Of a DNA stretch of 64,000 bases, positions 36,521 through 45,089 are shown in pieces. Each line of letters begins with the position of its first letter. Within the stretch, counting starts at the first letter, position 1. A program made the translations under genes and the position numbers. The notes beneath the pieces were generated by a model that was not told where the DNA came from, did no database searches, and saw only the letters and a program-made list of their open reading frames with translations. Origin of the DNA: Aureliella helgolandensis (GTDB taxonomy: Bacteria > Planctomycetota > Planctomycetia > Pirellulales > Pirellulaceae); the NCBI RefSeq assembly GCF_007752135.1, contig NZ_CP036298.1, forward strand, positions 5,394,001-5,458,000, given 5' to 3'.

Positions 36521-37123
36521 AAAACAAATGACTAAAGTGATTGCAAAGCGATGGCGTTGGCATATGGGCTTGGCAGCCAATCGCTTCAAATGCCGTAGAA
36601 AATATCGAAATATAACTACTGCGAAAATGAAGCCAAGAATGTTGACGACAAGAAAGAAGAGAAGGAGCCCAATTGGCATTCCAGGCGCCATAACGGGCTT
36701 TCGAGTTGTAGTCCAATTGACGATTGCATTTAGATAATTGCGGGCGGTATGGAAAAATTGTACCCCGGCAGCAGGTGCAGTACTGCTCCATAAAAACCAA
36801 CCTCGACAGATTGGAAACTGCACGGATAGAAACCACCCAGCGTTGGCAACGCTACCCACGGACTTGTAATGTTTTTTAGATCCCTGCCGAACAAGGTCAA
36901 AAAAACAACGGACTGGCGGCCACCCACGATATCGGAAACACTGAGGCACAGAAATCACAGAGTTTTTCGACTCAATGTTGCAAGACTTTGCCATCATCCG
37001 GTGGTGGCGATGAGCGAGAAGTGTCATGATTAGGATGAATAAAAACTCGAAAGCGAACCCTCTGAATGAGCTAGATACCGTTAGAAGATGGCTCTGAAGT
37101 ATCACCTGGGCGAGAACAGACAT
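36473..37123 (-). CDS. Hypothetical membrane protein, 3' end replaced by the IS right terminus
   Basis: The frame gives 216 residues. The convincing part is ~130-205 (TARNYLNAIVNWTTTRKPVM, then a long hydrophobic segment GLLLFFLVVNILGFIFAVVI and HLKRLAAKPICQRH). The last ~13 residues (VPCVVKTVGGLAG) are translated from the IS256 right end, so the native C-terminus is gone. The N-terminal half is less convincing and may contain frame errors. No family recognised; probably an inactivated gene. Confidence 0.4.
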   Translation of the reverse strand: MSVLAQVILQSHLLTVSSSFRGFAFEFLFILIMTLLAHRHHRMMAKSCNIESKNSVISVPQCFRYRGWPPVRCFFDLVRQGSKKHYKSVGSVANAGWFLSVQFPICRGWFLWSSTAPAAGVQFFHTARNYLNAIVNWTTTRKPVMAPGMPIGLLLFFLVVNILGFIFAVVIFRYFLRHLKRLAAKPICQRHRFAITLVICFGDVPCVVKTVGGLAG

Positions 37124-37136
37124 CTCGATTGATTGC

Positions 37137-37330
37137 GAAGCTCTGACGAAGGACTTTCCTCAGTATGCCGACGAGCTGGCGAGTTTTCTCGAAGATCGCC
37201 CTATTGCTGCCCGTCCGGTCGGATTCTTCACTCGAACGATCCAGTGGATTCGCAGACGGCCCGTGCGGGCAGCGACGCTGACAATCGCGTTGCTGGCCAC
37301 GACGATACTCCGCGAAGAGATTGACTGGAG
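37137..37330 (+). pseudogene. Remnant of a membrane Ser/Thr kinase (juxtamembrane segment)
   Basis: Frame reads EALTKDFPQYADELASFLED, then RPIAARPVGFFTRTIQWIRR and RPVRAATLTIALLATTI. This is the segment that links the kinase domain to the transmembrane helix in planctomycete kinases (compare DRFLAGSSVLACPP and the following helix in the gene at 28783). Kinase domain and WD40 part are both absent. The next gene starts 28 bp after. Confidence 0.6.
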
Positions 37331-37357
37331 ACATAGTAATTTTAATAGGAGTTGCGT

Positions 37358-38899
37358 TTGAGCCAGAAGGATCCATATGTCGCGAAACGAGCGATCGGCT
37401 ACACGCTTGCGGGGGCACTAGCTGGTGCATTTGCGGGAGCATTTTTTGGCGAAAATGTAAGGTACTGGGTTGAGAGACTCGTCGAAATACCTTGGTTACC
37501 AACCGATCGCCTCGCATATGCCATCATCGGAAGTCAACTGTTCGGTATCCTGGGTTTGATTCGGGCAATCAAGCAAGGACGAGCTTTGGAGATCCGGCAT
37601 GAACTGGCCGAAAACTTGGACCTGCAATTCAAAGCTCGTCTTCCTGGTTCCATCATGGATGATCTTGCGCGACTTTTCGATTCGTATGAAGTCTCGGATT
37701 TCAGGAATGCGTATATCGGCTCTCATCACGGTTTTAATTTCATGGTCATCGAGGGGGTCAGGGAAAGAGATGACTTGCCACAATTAGCTGCAATTGTAGG
37801 CGTCGCATGGTGTGGGGCTCTGCATTTCCCCCGATGCATCGTCTTGCCTAAGCAATCCCAATCGTGGCTAGATTGGGTTAAAAACGGACTTATAAAGAAT
37901 GCGTTCGGTACAAAAGAAATTGAATGCAATGTCGTACCCCAATTCGCGAGCCGCTATCGTGTCTTGGGACAGCGTAGTGAAGCGATCCAAACTCTTCTAA
38001 GCGCATCTCTTCAAAGGTTGTTGCTAACCTCCGATGACTGGCAATTTCGAGCTGGTGATGCCTGCCTCGTATTGTGGCAACCTAATCGCAAGTCGCTTGA
38101 CGAGATAAGCGTTCGCCAGTGGCGGCAACACCTGCATGCTGTAATTGAAGCAGTCAATGAATCGATTCAACCATTCAGGATGGTAGACGATCGTGTAGCT
38201 GAGCTTCACACGCGTGGTACGCTTGAGTGCACTGCTGGCACCGAAGCAACGTCCGCTAGCGGTCCATTGATTGCGCCCGAAATTATCACCGGAGAACCCT
38301 TCGAGCTATCGGCTGCAAACAACACGAATTTCGAACTTCGTCGGAATCCGTCAGCGACCGACGGCGATGTCTTGTTGCGATACTTTCGGTCAAAGCCTCC
38401 GCGGCGCTGTTCGTTGAGACATCGATTTCTGCTTGGGTTGTCAGGAGCTTTTCCTGCTATGATTGGCCTATTCTTCTGCCTAGGCTCAGTTCCACTCCTT
38501 TACTTAGGTGTTAGAGAGATCGCGGCAAGGGGGCAATTCTTACCTTTTCTCTTCGCAAGTATTTTACTCATGGTTGGGACGACTAGCTGGGAATTGTCGA
38601 TGGCCTTCAGTCGCATGACGAAAAGGCTCTTTAAGCGAGGACTCTACGCTGAAGCCGAAGTGTTGAGTATCGAAAAGTCGTCCAACTTGTTCACCAACCA
38701 TCCAAACATCATCAGGCTACGCTACGCTTATGGCATCGAGAAAATTGTCGGTGAAGTCCATTTGGCAGAACACGAACTGAAGAAATTGTTAGTGGCGATC
38801 GAGACGACACCGAGCGTTCCGCTGTTGTTTGACCCTCGAAAGCCACAACGATGCTTGATTCGCCAACAAGTTTTACATGCGTTTGGACTACGTCATTAA
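37358..38899 (+). CDS. Hypothetical membrane protein with DUF3592-like C-terminus
   Basis: 513 residues from TTG 37358, six bases after AGGAG (a TTG at 37352 is the alternative but has no spacing). Residues ~12-30 form a Gly/Ala-rich hydrophobic segment (TLAGALAGAFAGAFFG); ~60-330 is a soluble region; two hydrophobic segments at ~350-410 precede a C-terminal domain (~425-500: GLYAEAEVLSIEKSS, IIRLRYAYGIEKIVGEVHL, VPLLFDPRKPQRCLI) like the DUF3592 fold. Function unknown. It stands alone between a kinase remnant and transposase stubs. Confidence 0.7.
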   Translation: MSQKDPYVAKRAIGYTLAGALAGAFAGAFFGENVRYWVERLVEIPWLPTDRLAYAIIGSQLFGILGLIRAIKQGRALEIRHELAENLDLQFKARLPGSIMDDLARLFDSYEVSDFRNAYIGSHHGFNFMVIEGVRERDDLPQLAAIVGVAWCGALHFPRCIVLPKQSQSWLDWVKNGLIKNAFGTKEIECNVVPQFASRYRVLGQRSEAIQTLLSASLQRLLLTSDDWQFRAGDACLVLWQPNRKSLDEISVRQWRQHLHAVIEAVNESIQPFRMVDDRVAELHTRGTLECTAGTEATSASGPLIAPEIITGEPFELSAANNTNFELRRNPSATDGDVLLRYFRSKPPRRCSLRHRFLLGLSGAFPAMIGLFFCLGSVPLLYLGVREIAARGQFLPFLFASILLMVGTTSWELSMAFSRMTKRLFKRGLYAEAEVLSIEKSSNLFTNHPNIIRLRYAYGIEKIVGEVHLAEHELKKLLVAIETTPSVPLLFDPRKPQRCLIRQQVLHAFGLRH

Positions 38900-39029
38900 T
38901 ACGTTGGATGAAGTGAATGCAAATGAGTCTACGTTGTCTTCGCCGCTGTGAGCGTTCTGTGAAGTACATCTTGACGTTGGGTTTAGTTTGGAGGGATTTG
39001 TTTCCTCTGAATTGAATTGGAGAGTCGAG

Positions 39030-39110
39030 ATGACTAAGGCGAATAGGCCGTCTGAATTGGAAGAATTCTGGCGATTGGTGGTAAATGAGCAGCAGGCAAG
39101 TGCGCATTGA
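39030..39110 (+). pseudogene. 5' stub of an IS66-type accessory protein (TnpA-like)
   Basis: ATG 39030 after a GGAGAG ribosome site encodes MTKANRPSELEEFWRLVVNE and then QQASAH and a stop, 26 residues. The PSELxEFWR..V..xQQAS pattern is the start of IS66-family TnpA proteins, which continue SGLSxRxFCxxxxL. Only this stub remains; the element was broken here. Confidence 0.5.
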
Positions 39111-39179
39111 CTCACGGTTTGGGTTACCGAACTGCTATCGTTGCCTCATTGGAAATGTTACCCAAATGAGGACCGATCG

Positions 39180-39566
39180 ATGGACAGAAATCAAAGAACA
39201 AGCCTTGCAATTGCGTTGCGACAGCGATACCAAGAGTCAAGGAAGGCAGAGAAATCTAGCATCCTTGACGAATTCGTAGCCGTTACAGGTTTTCACCGAA
39301 AGTACGCAACCCGAGTCCTGCTCGATCCTGCAGCCGAAATCGTACCTGCGCGGTCTGTTGCATACAAAAAAGTTTATGACGAAGCCGTCAAAGAGACTTT
39401 GATTGTACTTGGGAAAGCCTCGGATCGGATCTGCGGAAAACGCCTCAAAGCAATCATTCCGGTCTTGCTTGCCTCGTTGGAAGGCCACAATCGACTGAAG
39501 CTAGATGCTGAAGTACGTGAGCGTGTGTTAGCATCCGTGTCCGTGTCTCACTACGTGTTTATGTGA
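39180..39566 (+). pseudogene. N-terminal fragment of an integrase-type IS transposase
   Basis: From ATG 39180: RQRYQESRKAEKSSILDEFV, AVTGFHRKYATRVLL, AVKETLIVLGKASDRICGKR, then LKAIIPVLLASLEGH and RLKLDAEVRERVL. This is the N-terminal helix-turn-helix region of a family of ~400-residue integrase-core transposases (ASDRICGKRLK block). The catalytic domain is missing; similarity stops near 39530 and the frame ends at 39566. It starts 69 bp after the IS66 stub, so two different elements were broken at the same spot. Confidence 0.7.
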
Positions 39567-39949
39567 TTGAGATGCTTCGACTCTTGAGTTCTTCCATTAT
39601 TTTTGGAACTAATAACATCAGTCCATCGTTGTTAGCAGTCGTTTTTACGACAACTGTCTTTCTAAGATCCACCGAGGTCGGCAGCAAAGACAGTGGTTTC
39701 CACTGAGGCCGCGATGGCGTTGGTTCTTACGCATGGCACATGACGATCCAGAGATTGCAGACACACATCGCGAGAAGGAGATTTTTCATCTGGGATTTCC
39801 TTTTGGTTGAAATTAGAATGCGGTGATGCATACGACATCCAAGTCCCGGATTAGACAATCCTCTCCAGATTCGCATACGTCACGTCTCCAGTCCCTCATT
39901 ATGTCACATCCCCTGTTGATACACTGGAGTGTTCTGTGCAACTCGGGAG
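39567..39949. other. ~380 bp without a recognisable gene
   Basis: Follows the transposase stub. No motif, repeat or ribosome site was recognised; the remainder of the transposase is not found here. Confidence 0.45.
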
Positions 39950-40255
39950 CTATTTTGCAATACAATGAGTTCCGTGCGTTACTGCACCACCAGCGCGCAG
40001 AGCAGCCGCGACCATCACGGCCTCAGCGATTTCTTCATCTGTATTGCCCGCTAGTTTCGCCCGTTTGGTGTGAATCTCAATGCAGTATGCGCATTGAGTA
40101 GTCAACGCAACGGCAACAGCTATCAGTTCCTTGGTTTTGGCAGAAACCTTGCCGTCGGCGAGCGCGGCTTTGTCGAATGCTACAAATGCCTCCCATGCAT
40201 CCGGGGCTAATTCGGCGTATTTGTTGAGCTGCTGCATCTGTTGCATATCATACAT
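39950..40255 (-). CDS. Carboxymuconolactone decarboxylase / AhpD-family protein
   Basis: 101 residues. The AhpD-like core has the redox motif CAYCIEIH (CxxC with the following His) at ~56-63, preceded by KTKELIAVAVALTT and followed by EEIAEAVMVAAALRAGGAVT. Such small helical proteins are alkylhydroperoxidase-like or decarboxylase-related; this one has the peroxidase-type CxxC. Length is normal (100-150) at the short end; the C-terminus ends HGTHCIAK. ATG 40255 is used; a second Met two codons later is possible. Confidence 0.9.
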   Translation of the reverse strand: MYDMQQMQQLNKYAELAPDAWEAFVAFDKAALADGKVSAKTKELIAVAVALTTQCAYCIEIHTKRAKLAGNTDEEIAEAVMVAAALRAGGAVTHGTHCIAK

Positions 40256-41936
40256 GGAATTAGTTCTCGTGATCGAGTTGAGGTCTTAAATGCTTGTGTT
40301 AAGCGGGATAACAACTTGGTTACTACAGACAGCTTCGCGTTGTCAGCTAATTCTGTCGAATATCACTCAGCAGAACTGGCTGTTTGTGCAATCTGACTCA
40401 GAGAGTCTAAGTCCCTGTGAGCATCAAGTTGATGCTTTTGAGTTCAGCGGCTGCGATCAGCCAGGTCCGGCTGAAAGCAAAGTCTGCAGGTATTGGAAAT
40501 CGATTATACCGTTTGGATCTCGCCCCATGGCGTCCACAGTTGGAGATTCTAGGTGCATCGAGCACTGTAAAGCATCATAGGTCTGTGTCCGTACACAGTT
40601 GCCTTGAATTGCATGGCGATCAACCAACGAGGCTCTCTGACCGACCAACTCAGCGGCGATCAGGACTCTCCGCTGTTTCATTACAGTTGGACTCTCGCGA
40701 AGTTAGTTCCGGCGAGCGGTTTGCAACAAACCTACAAATACTCAACGATCATCTGCAGGGCTTAATCTGCCCCTCTGGCATGTTGGTTTCGTACCTAGGC
40801 TCGTTCCCCTCGGTGACCAGTTGGCAACCGCTTCAAATTAATTTGCAGCCAATACGTTGGAATCCGAGAAGCAGTCGTTTACCTCGGTCACTGCTATTTT
40901 CGTGGGTGACCGTCCGCATTTCCCTCAAACTGTCCTCGATTATCCACCCCCTCGAACGCGATTCCATCGGGATGCAGCTGTCGGCATCCAGCAATTCGCA
41001 AGAAGTCCACCCGCGGGTGGCGCTTAGATTTCAGCTTACCGGCAGCTACACCACCTGGACGACGCTGGAAGCACCGTTTAGTCCGCTGCCTTACCGACCA
41101 CTTTGCTCAGCATAGCCCGCAGGCGGGCATCACCAAAGCGGCAAATCTCGGGCAACCTGGTGACCTCTTGAAATCTGCTGGAATCACTTCACTGGTGAAT
41201 CCCTAAGCATTCGCCTGCTGTGGATTGATCCGGCTTGGCTGATTGGTGTTACTGCCTCGCAGTGTTTACCCCACATCCCTCCCCGCCACGCCCCCCTCTT
41301 CATAACCATTCTCTGTTTTGCAAATTACGAAAACACCATGAGCACCAGGGTTTAGCGATTCCGAGTCCCGTTCGGTCCTCTAGAGCGGACGCTACGCTTT
41401 ACTGAAAACTGGACAAAGAAGTGGGGGGTTGAGAAGTTCTCACATTGACGCCTGAGCATCGGTTGACGGCGCCGCAGTCCTGCTAGGGAACAAGTATAGT
41501 GACGGGCTAGCTACTCACTGAATGCATGCTGACACCAGTCCCGCTCGAGAGAACTGCCCCCTGGTGGGCGCCAACGATGCTGACGATTCTCATGCCCCAG
41601 GCAGCATAACTCTGGCGCCACCCTCGTCGTCCCATTGCAGTCGAGTTGCGAACTCCAATGGCCCGCGTATGCTCTTCGGTTTAGCGGGGTACAAAAACCT
41701 CGCCACTTCGATCATTCCAAGATTTGCAAGGGATCAGCAGACCAAGATGGCAGCCATCATTCATCCGCTTCTTGCACTCCAGGCCTCCCTCTCTCGACAG
41801 GAACTTGCTCGACAAATACTGAGCTTAAAGCCCAGAACCGAATTTTGCGAAGTTACTTAGCTTCTACTCAGGCGGGAGTTACACCCGCTAGCCATTCAAA
41901 CATCTCCAGTTCGATTCTTGCATATCTCGGTTCTGC
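40256..41936. other. ~1.7 kb without a recognisable gene
   Basis: The longest open frame (40417-41115, plus strand) has Ser/Leu-rich, non-native composition and no motif; other frames are shorter. No repeat of the two element families and no RNA gene was recognised. The longest empty stretch in the window; probably decayed accessory DNA. Confidence 0.45.
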
Positions 41937-42545
41937 CTATTCGTCATTGCTGTGTGACGTGACACGTTCTCGAGGTGGCGGCCCAATCAGGACGGCCACA
42001 TAAGCCAGCGGCGTTTCACCTGGAATCGCCTTTCTTTTTCCGCGAGCAGAATAAGGCAGCACCGGCTCAACGGTTCGAGTGCCAGGTTCATCCACCAGCG
42101 TGACCTTCGCCTCGTGCCCCCCGCCTGGATCCCAGCCACCAACGAGAACCAACACGCGGCCATCTTTGCGTTCAGGAAGGTCGCCGCTAACAGGGCAAAA
42201 GCCACTAGAGTTCTTGCCGACAAGACTACCACTCCAGACGCGATTGTCGACTTCATCGTCCTCAAGCAGTCCGTCACAAACAGGCACCCAGTCTGTGACA
42301 GCGAAATACTCGGACTCGCCCAGTTCTTTGAGTTGCTCTGCAACCCAGGACTCGACGACTGGTCCATCCTGCTTCGGAGTGCGAGTGGTGTCCGGCATGA
42401 TCACCTTGACGAACACCTGATTGAATCGCTGCCGCGCGATCGATGCTGGCGTTGGATTCTGGGCGGGTAGCTCAGCAGCAAAAGTCGTGAGTGTGTAGAG
42501 AACCAACAGTAGGGCGAGGATAGGACATCTCATTCTGTACCTCAC
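41937..42545 (-). CDS. Secreted hypothetical protein
   Basis: 202 residues with a clear signal peptide (1-24, LLLVLYTLTTFAAELPA). The mature part is hydrophilic with a GFCPVSGDLPERKDGRVLVL segment and a GGWDPGGGHEAKVTLVDEPG segment; no family recognised. Composition and codon pattern look genuine. Another secreted protein gene lies 103 bp upstream on the same strand, so the two may be co-transcribed. Confidence 0.6.
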   Translation of the reverse strand: MRYRMRCPILALLLVLYTLTTFAAELPAQNPTPASIARQRFNQVFVKVIMPDTTRTPKQDGPVVESWVAEQLKELGESEYFAVTDWVPVCDGLLEDDEVDNRVWSGSLVGKNSSGFCPVSGDLPERKDGRVLVLVGGWDPGGGHEAKVTLVDEPGTRTVEPVLPYSARGKRKAIPGETPLAYVAVLIGPPPRERVTSHSNDE

Positions 42546-42648
42546 AATGTGTCAGTCTGACAGAATTTTGGCAGAACGGTAGAAATCAAGCAGTCGCCGC
42601 GCATGATTTCCAATTGGTAAAGCACCCTTTCGGCGACTTGCATGCATT

Positions 42649-43179
42649 TCACGGTTCTGTTTCGGTTCCGCGCAAATGCCTGACCGATGTAACAAAATTT
42701 GGTCCGTGATACCACTGGATCTTATGTATGAACGCTGTATTCAAAACGAAGCGGCGTGGCTGATCCCCGACCGTTTCCAGCAGGATGTAGTCATTACCAA
42801 GGTACACAATTTTGTGTAGTGAACCTATAGTCGTACCAACCTCAATTTTCGGATCTCCGTACCGCGTGCCCGACGGCAACTCTGATTTCTTTGTTCTAAG
42901 TTGATCTGCAAATCCCTTCAGCGAGGCGTTCGCCTTGGCAGCGACATCAGGATGTTTTTCGAACAGTTCCTTCTGGGTAAGCGTCGCGACATCGTGTTCC
43001 AATTCAAACTGATCGCTAGTGAGTATCGTTAAATCGCAGATATTAGTTTCATTGTGTGAAACCAGCCCAACGCGTGTATTTGCAGTGAGAAATCCCAGAA
43101 GTTTTTCCGGGTGCTCCTCGCTTAAGCCGATACTTGCGATCGATTGCAGAAGAAACAGGGCTGTCAGGTATCGCGTCAT
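42649..43179 (-). CDS. Secreted hypothetical protein
   Basis: 176 residues with a short signal peptide (1-20, FLLQSIASIGLSEE). The mature protein has beta-rich segments (LVSHNETNICDLTILTSDQ; IGSLHKIVYLGNDYILLETV) and a Lys/Glu-rich helix between. Not recognised. A third minus-strand gene (43320) lies upstream with a 140-bp gap. Confidence 0.55.
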   Translation of the reverse strand: MTRYLTALFLLQSIASIGLSEEHPEKLLGFLTANTRVGLVSHNETNICDLTILTSDQFELEHDVATLTQKELFEKHPDVAAKANASLKGFADQLRTKKSELPSGTRYGDPKIEVGTTIGSLHKIVYLGNDYILLETVGDQPRRFVLNTAFIHKIQWYHGPNFVTSVRHLRGTETEP

Positions 43180-43319
43180 AAATGATCAACTCCGAACTTT
43201 GAGGAAGGACTCAAGAAACAGAACGACCACCGTAACCGGGCGGCGGTGACAGACTTGCAAGAAATCAAAAAACCAACCACCGCCGATCCGGTTCACGGTA
43301 TGGTTATCCGCCGTCTTGA

Positions 43320-43757
43320 TCAAGCAACCCGAACGACACGTTCAATCGCGTCCAGTGCAAGTGAGTCAAACTGCCCCGCACCAGGAAAGCGTTGTCGTTG
43401 GATAGCAATTTCGAGTAAAGGTTTTGCGTTGACGTCGATCGTTCCCTCGTCCATGAGTTGGCCGAGTCCAGTTGCGATGATTGTGGCATCAAGCGTAAAG
43501 CTATCCCAATTTTCCGATTCGTAGGCGAGTGAATAATCGGAGAGTTGGCCGTTCAAAATCCAGTCGAAGCAATCCGTTAGTGAGGCACTGGGGTTTTCGT
43601 CTCGCCAGCAACGCCATTCGTAGTAGGCATCGCTACCTTCGTCGCTCCCGAACGGAGTGGACTCGTCAACGCAATCCCAAAACAGTGGTTCGGCCATCAG
43701 TTCGCGAGCACGCGGATGTGCGGTCTCTGGTTCATTAAACGGGTCGTGTTCGGCCAT
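43320..43757 (-). CDS. Conserved-looking hypothetical protein
   Basis: 145 residues, acidic, soluble. It starts MAEHDPFNEPETAHPRAREL, with Trp/Tyr-rich SDAYYEWRCWRDENP and a C-terminal TLDATIIATGLGQLMDEGTI segment. From memory, similar uncharacterised proteins with this start occur in other Gram-negative bacteria, but no function is known. Start ATG 43757 chosen because the conserved-looking part begins at once. Confidence 0.65.
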   Translation of the reverse strand: MAEHDPFNEPETAHPRARELMAEPLFWDCVDESTPFGSDEGSDAYYEWRCWRDENPSASLTDCFDWILNGQLSDYSLAYESENWDSFTLDATIIATGLGQLMDEGTIDVNAKPLLEIAIQRQRFPGAGQFDSLALDAIERVVRVA

Positions 43758-44389
43758 GATTTCTTCAGTCGGATAACGAATAGCAATCTATCCCAATTGG
43801 GAGCACAGCGAGCACGGAGGGATAGATTGTCCGTTGAGCTGAGACGCTTCGCTCGACAGGTGCTATGCGAATCATATTGAGCTGGCGTCTGAGGAAAGTC
43901 AGTTTAGCCTAGTCAGAGATGGCTTGGCAAGCAGTTTGTTGAGCAGAATGGAGACGCATCGAGAGGCGGATAGACAACAGGATCTTGCCGTTGATCTACC
44001 CAGCTTGAAGAAAAGATCCTCGGCGCTCCCGCGACGCGACACTTGCAATTGCCTTCCAGTATGCACACACCTTGGGCAGGAGCCGACAGTAACCAAATTT
44101 CGGAGCTCAATACCGATCAGGGCAGGGCAGCTACTTGGTACCTCTCATCCTCGCTTCCTGTCTGTGTACGTTCAAACTGCCTGCTACCGGACAACCTGCA
44201 ACACTCGATACTGGGGTTCTGAGCTAGCGCTTCCCCAGGTGGTAGTTCCCCCCACTTGTCCTCAACTCATTTCCAGTGCGCACGGCGAGTACTTTGGAAT
44301 CTCTCAAGTTTAGGTCAAGGTTTGTGTTCATCGGTTGCCACGAGTTTCCTCTTTGTGGTGTCACTAAATTACGGCCATACTCAGTTGTA
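43758..44389. other. ~630 bp without a recognisable gene
   Basis: Between a hypothetical gene and the group II intron remnant. Short frames only; no motif or repeat recognised. Confidence 0.45.
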
Positions 44390-44404
44390 CATGCGCCCCC
44401 TCTC

Positions 44405-44439
44405 AGAACCTGACTAGCCCCGTTAAAGCATCCGGCTCC
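44405..44439 (-). ncRNA. Group II intron domain V-like hairpin
   Basis: Minus strand begins GAGCCGGATGCTTTAACGGG and ends GTCAGGTTCTGAGA, matching the GAGCCG..GUxxGGUUC plan of the catalytic domain V and its position ~50 bases after the maturase frame. The loop side shows mismatches, consistent with decay. Confidence 0.5.
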
Positions 44440-44486
44440 CAGCTAACACCTGACACCAGCTTCTCACACACTGCGGCTCAATGCAA

Positions 44487-45047
44487 TCAAGTCCGTGATC
44501 CGGCCAGGAAGTGCAACGGGTTGCGATCCAAGAACAGGCGGTACTTCGGCCAACTGAGCACAGAGCCCTTGTGGCTCCAGCGACGCATCCGGCGAAGGCC
44601 AAGACGACGTGCGACTTCACGGTACTTCAGCAACCAACGCCAGTGATCATTGACATTATAGTACTGATAGTGACCACTGAGTTTCGCATTGAGCGTCGGC
44701 CAGACTGGGGCCATCGGAGTCGTCAGGTTCTCACGGAACCATTCTTTCAGCGAAGCGACCTTCTGTCCGAACTTCTTCGTAGCAGTTTTCCTTTTCAGCT
44801 TGAACTTGCCTGAGCGACTTCTGCCGCAGTAGTCTGTCAAAACCAGGAAGTCGAAAGTGCTCGGAGCCCCTTCACCCAACTGCTGGCAGTCGCAGTGAGC
44901 AAAGCGGCCGAAACGAATCAGTCTCGTCTTCTCCTGTGCAACTTCTAACGAGTACTTGGCCAAACGCTTGACCAACATTTCTTGAAAGCATTTCGCATCG
45001 TCGGCGCGTTCAAACGCGAACACGCTATCGTCCGCATATCGAATCAA
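44487..45047 (-). pseudogene. Group II intron reverse transcriptase/maturase, C-terminal fragment
   Basis: 186 residues. It begins at LIRYADDSVFAFE, carrying the reverse-transcriptase YADD catalytic motif, and continues with KYSLEVAQEKTRLIRFGRF, FDFLVLTDYCGRSRSGKFKL and the maturase/GIIM region (LKEWFRENLT, LNAKLSGHYQYYNV, WLLKYREVARRL). Full proteins are ~420-600 residues; fingers and most of the palm are missing. Not functional alone. Confidence 0.85.
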
Positions 45048-45089
45048 CTAAGCTTCGCCTCTGAGCCTATCCTTTAAACTATTGCGAGG

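Larger units (their letters stand above)
44390..45050 (-). mobile_element. Group II intron remnant (3' part)
   Basis: On the minus strand it holds the 3' end of the intron reverse transcriptase (44487-45047) and, after it, a domain-V-like hairpin (44405-44439). Everything upstream, i.e. the intron 5' end, RNA domains I-III and the first two thirds of the protein, is missing; the break at ~45050 lies 40 bp from the stop of the sulfatase fusion gene. A dead fragment of a retroelement. Confidence 0.75.

Noticed and set aside
40417-41115. 232-codon plus-strand open frame
   Set aside because: Composition is Ser/Leu/Arg-rich and irregular, no ribosome site, no motif; judged non-coding.
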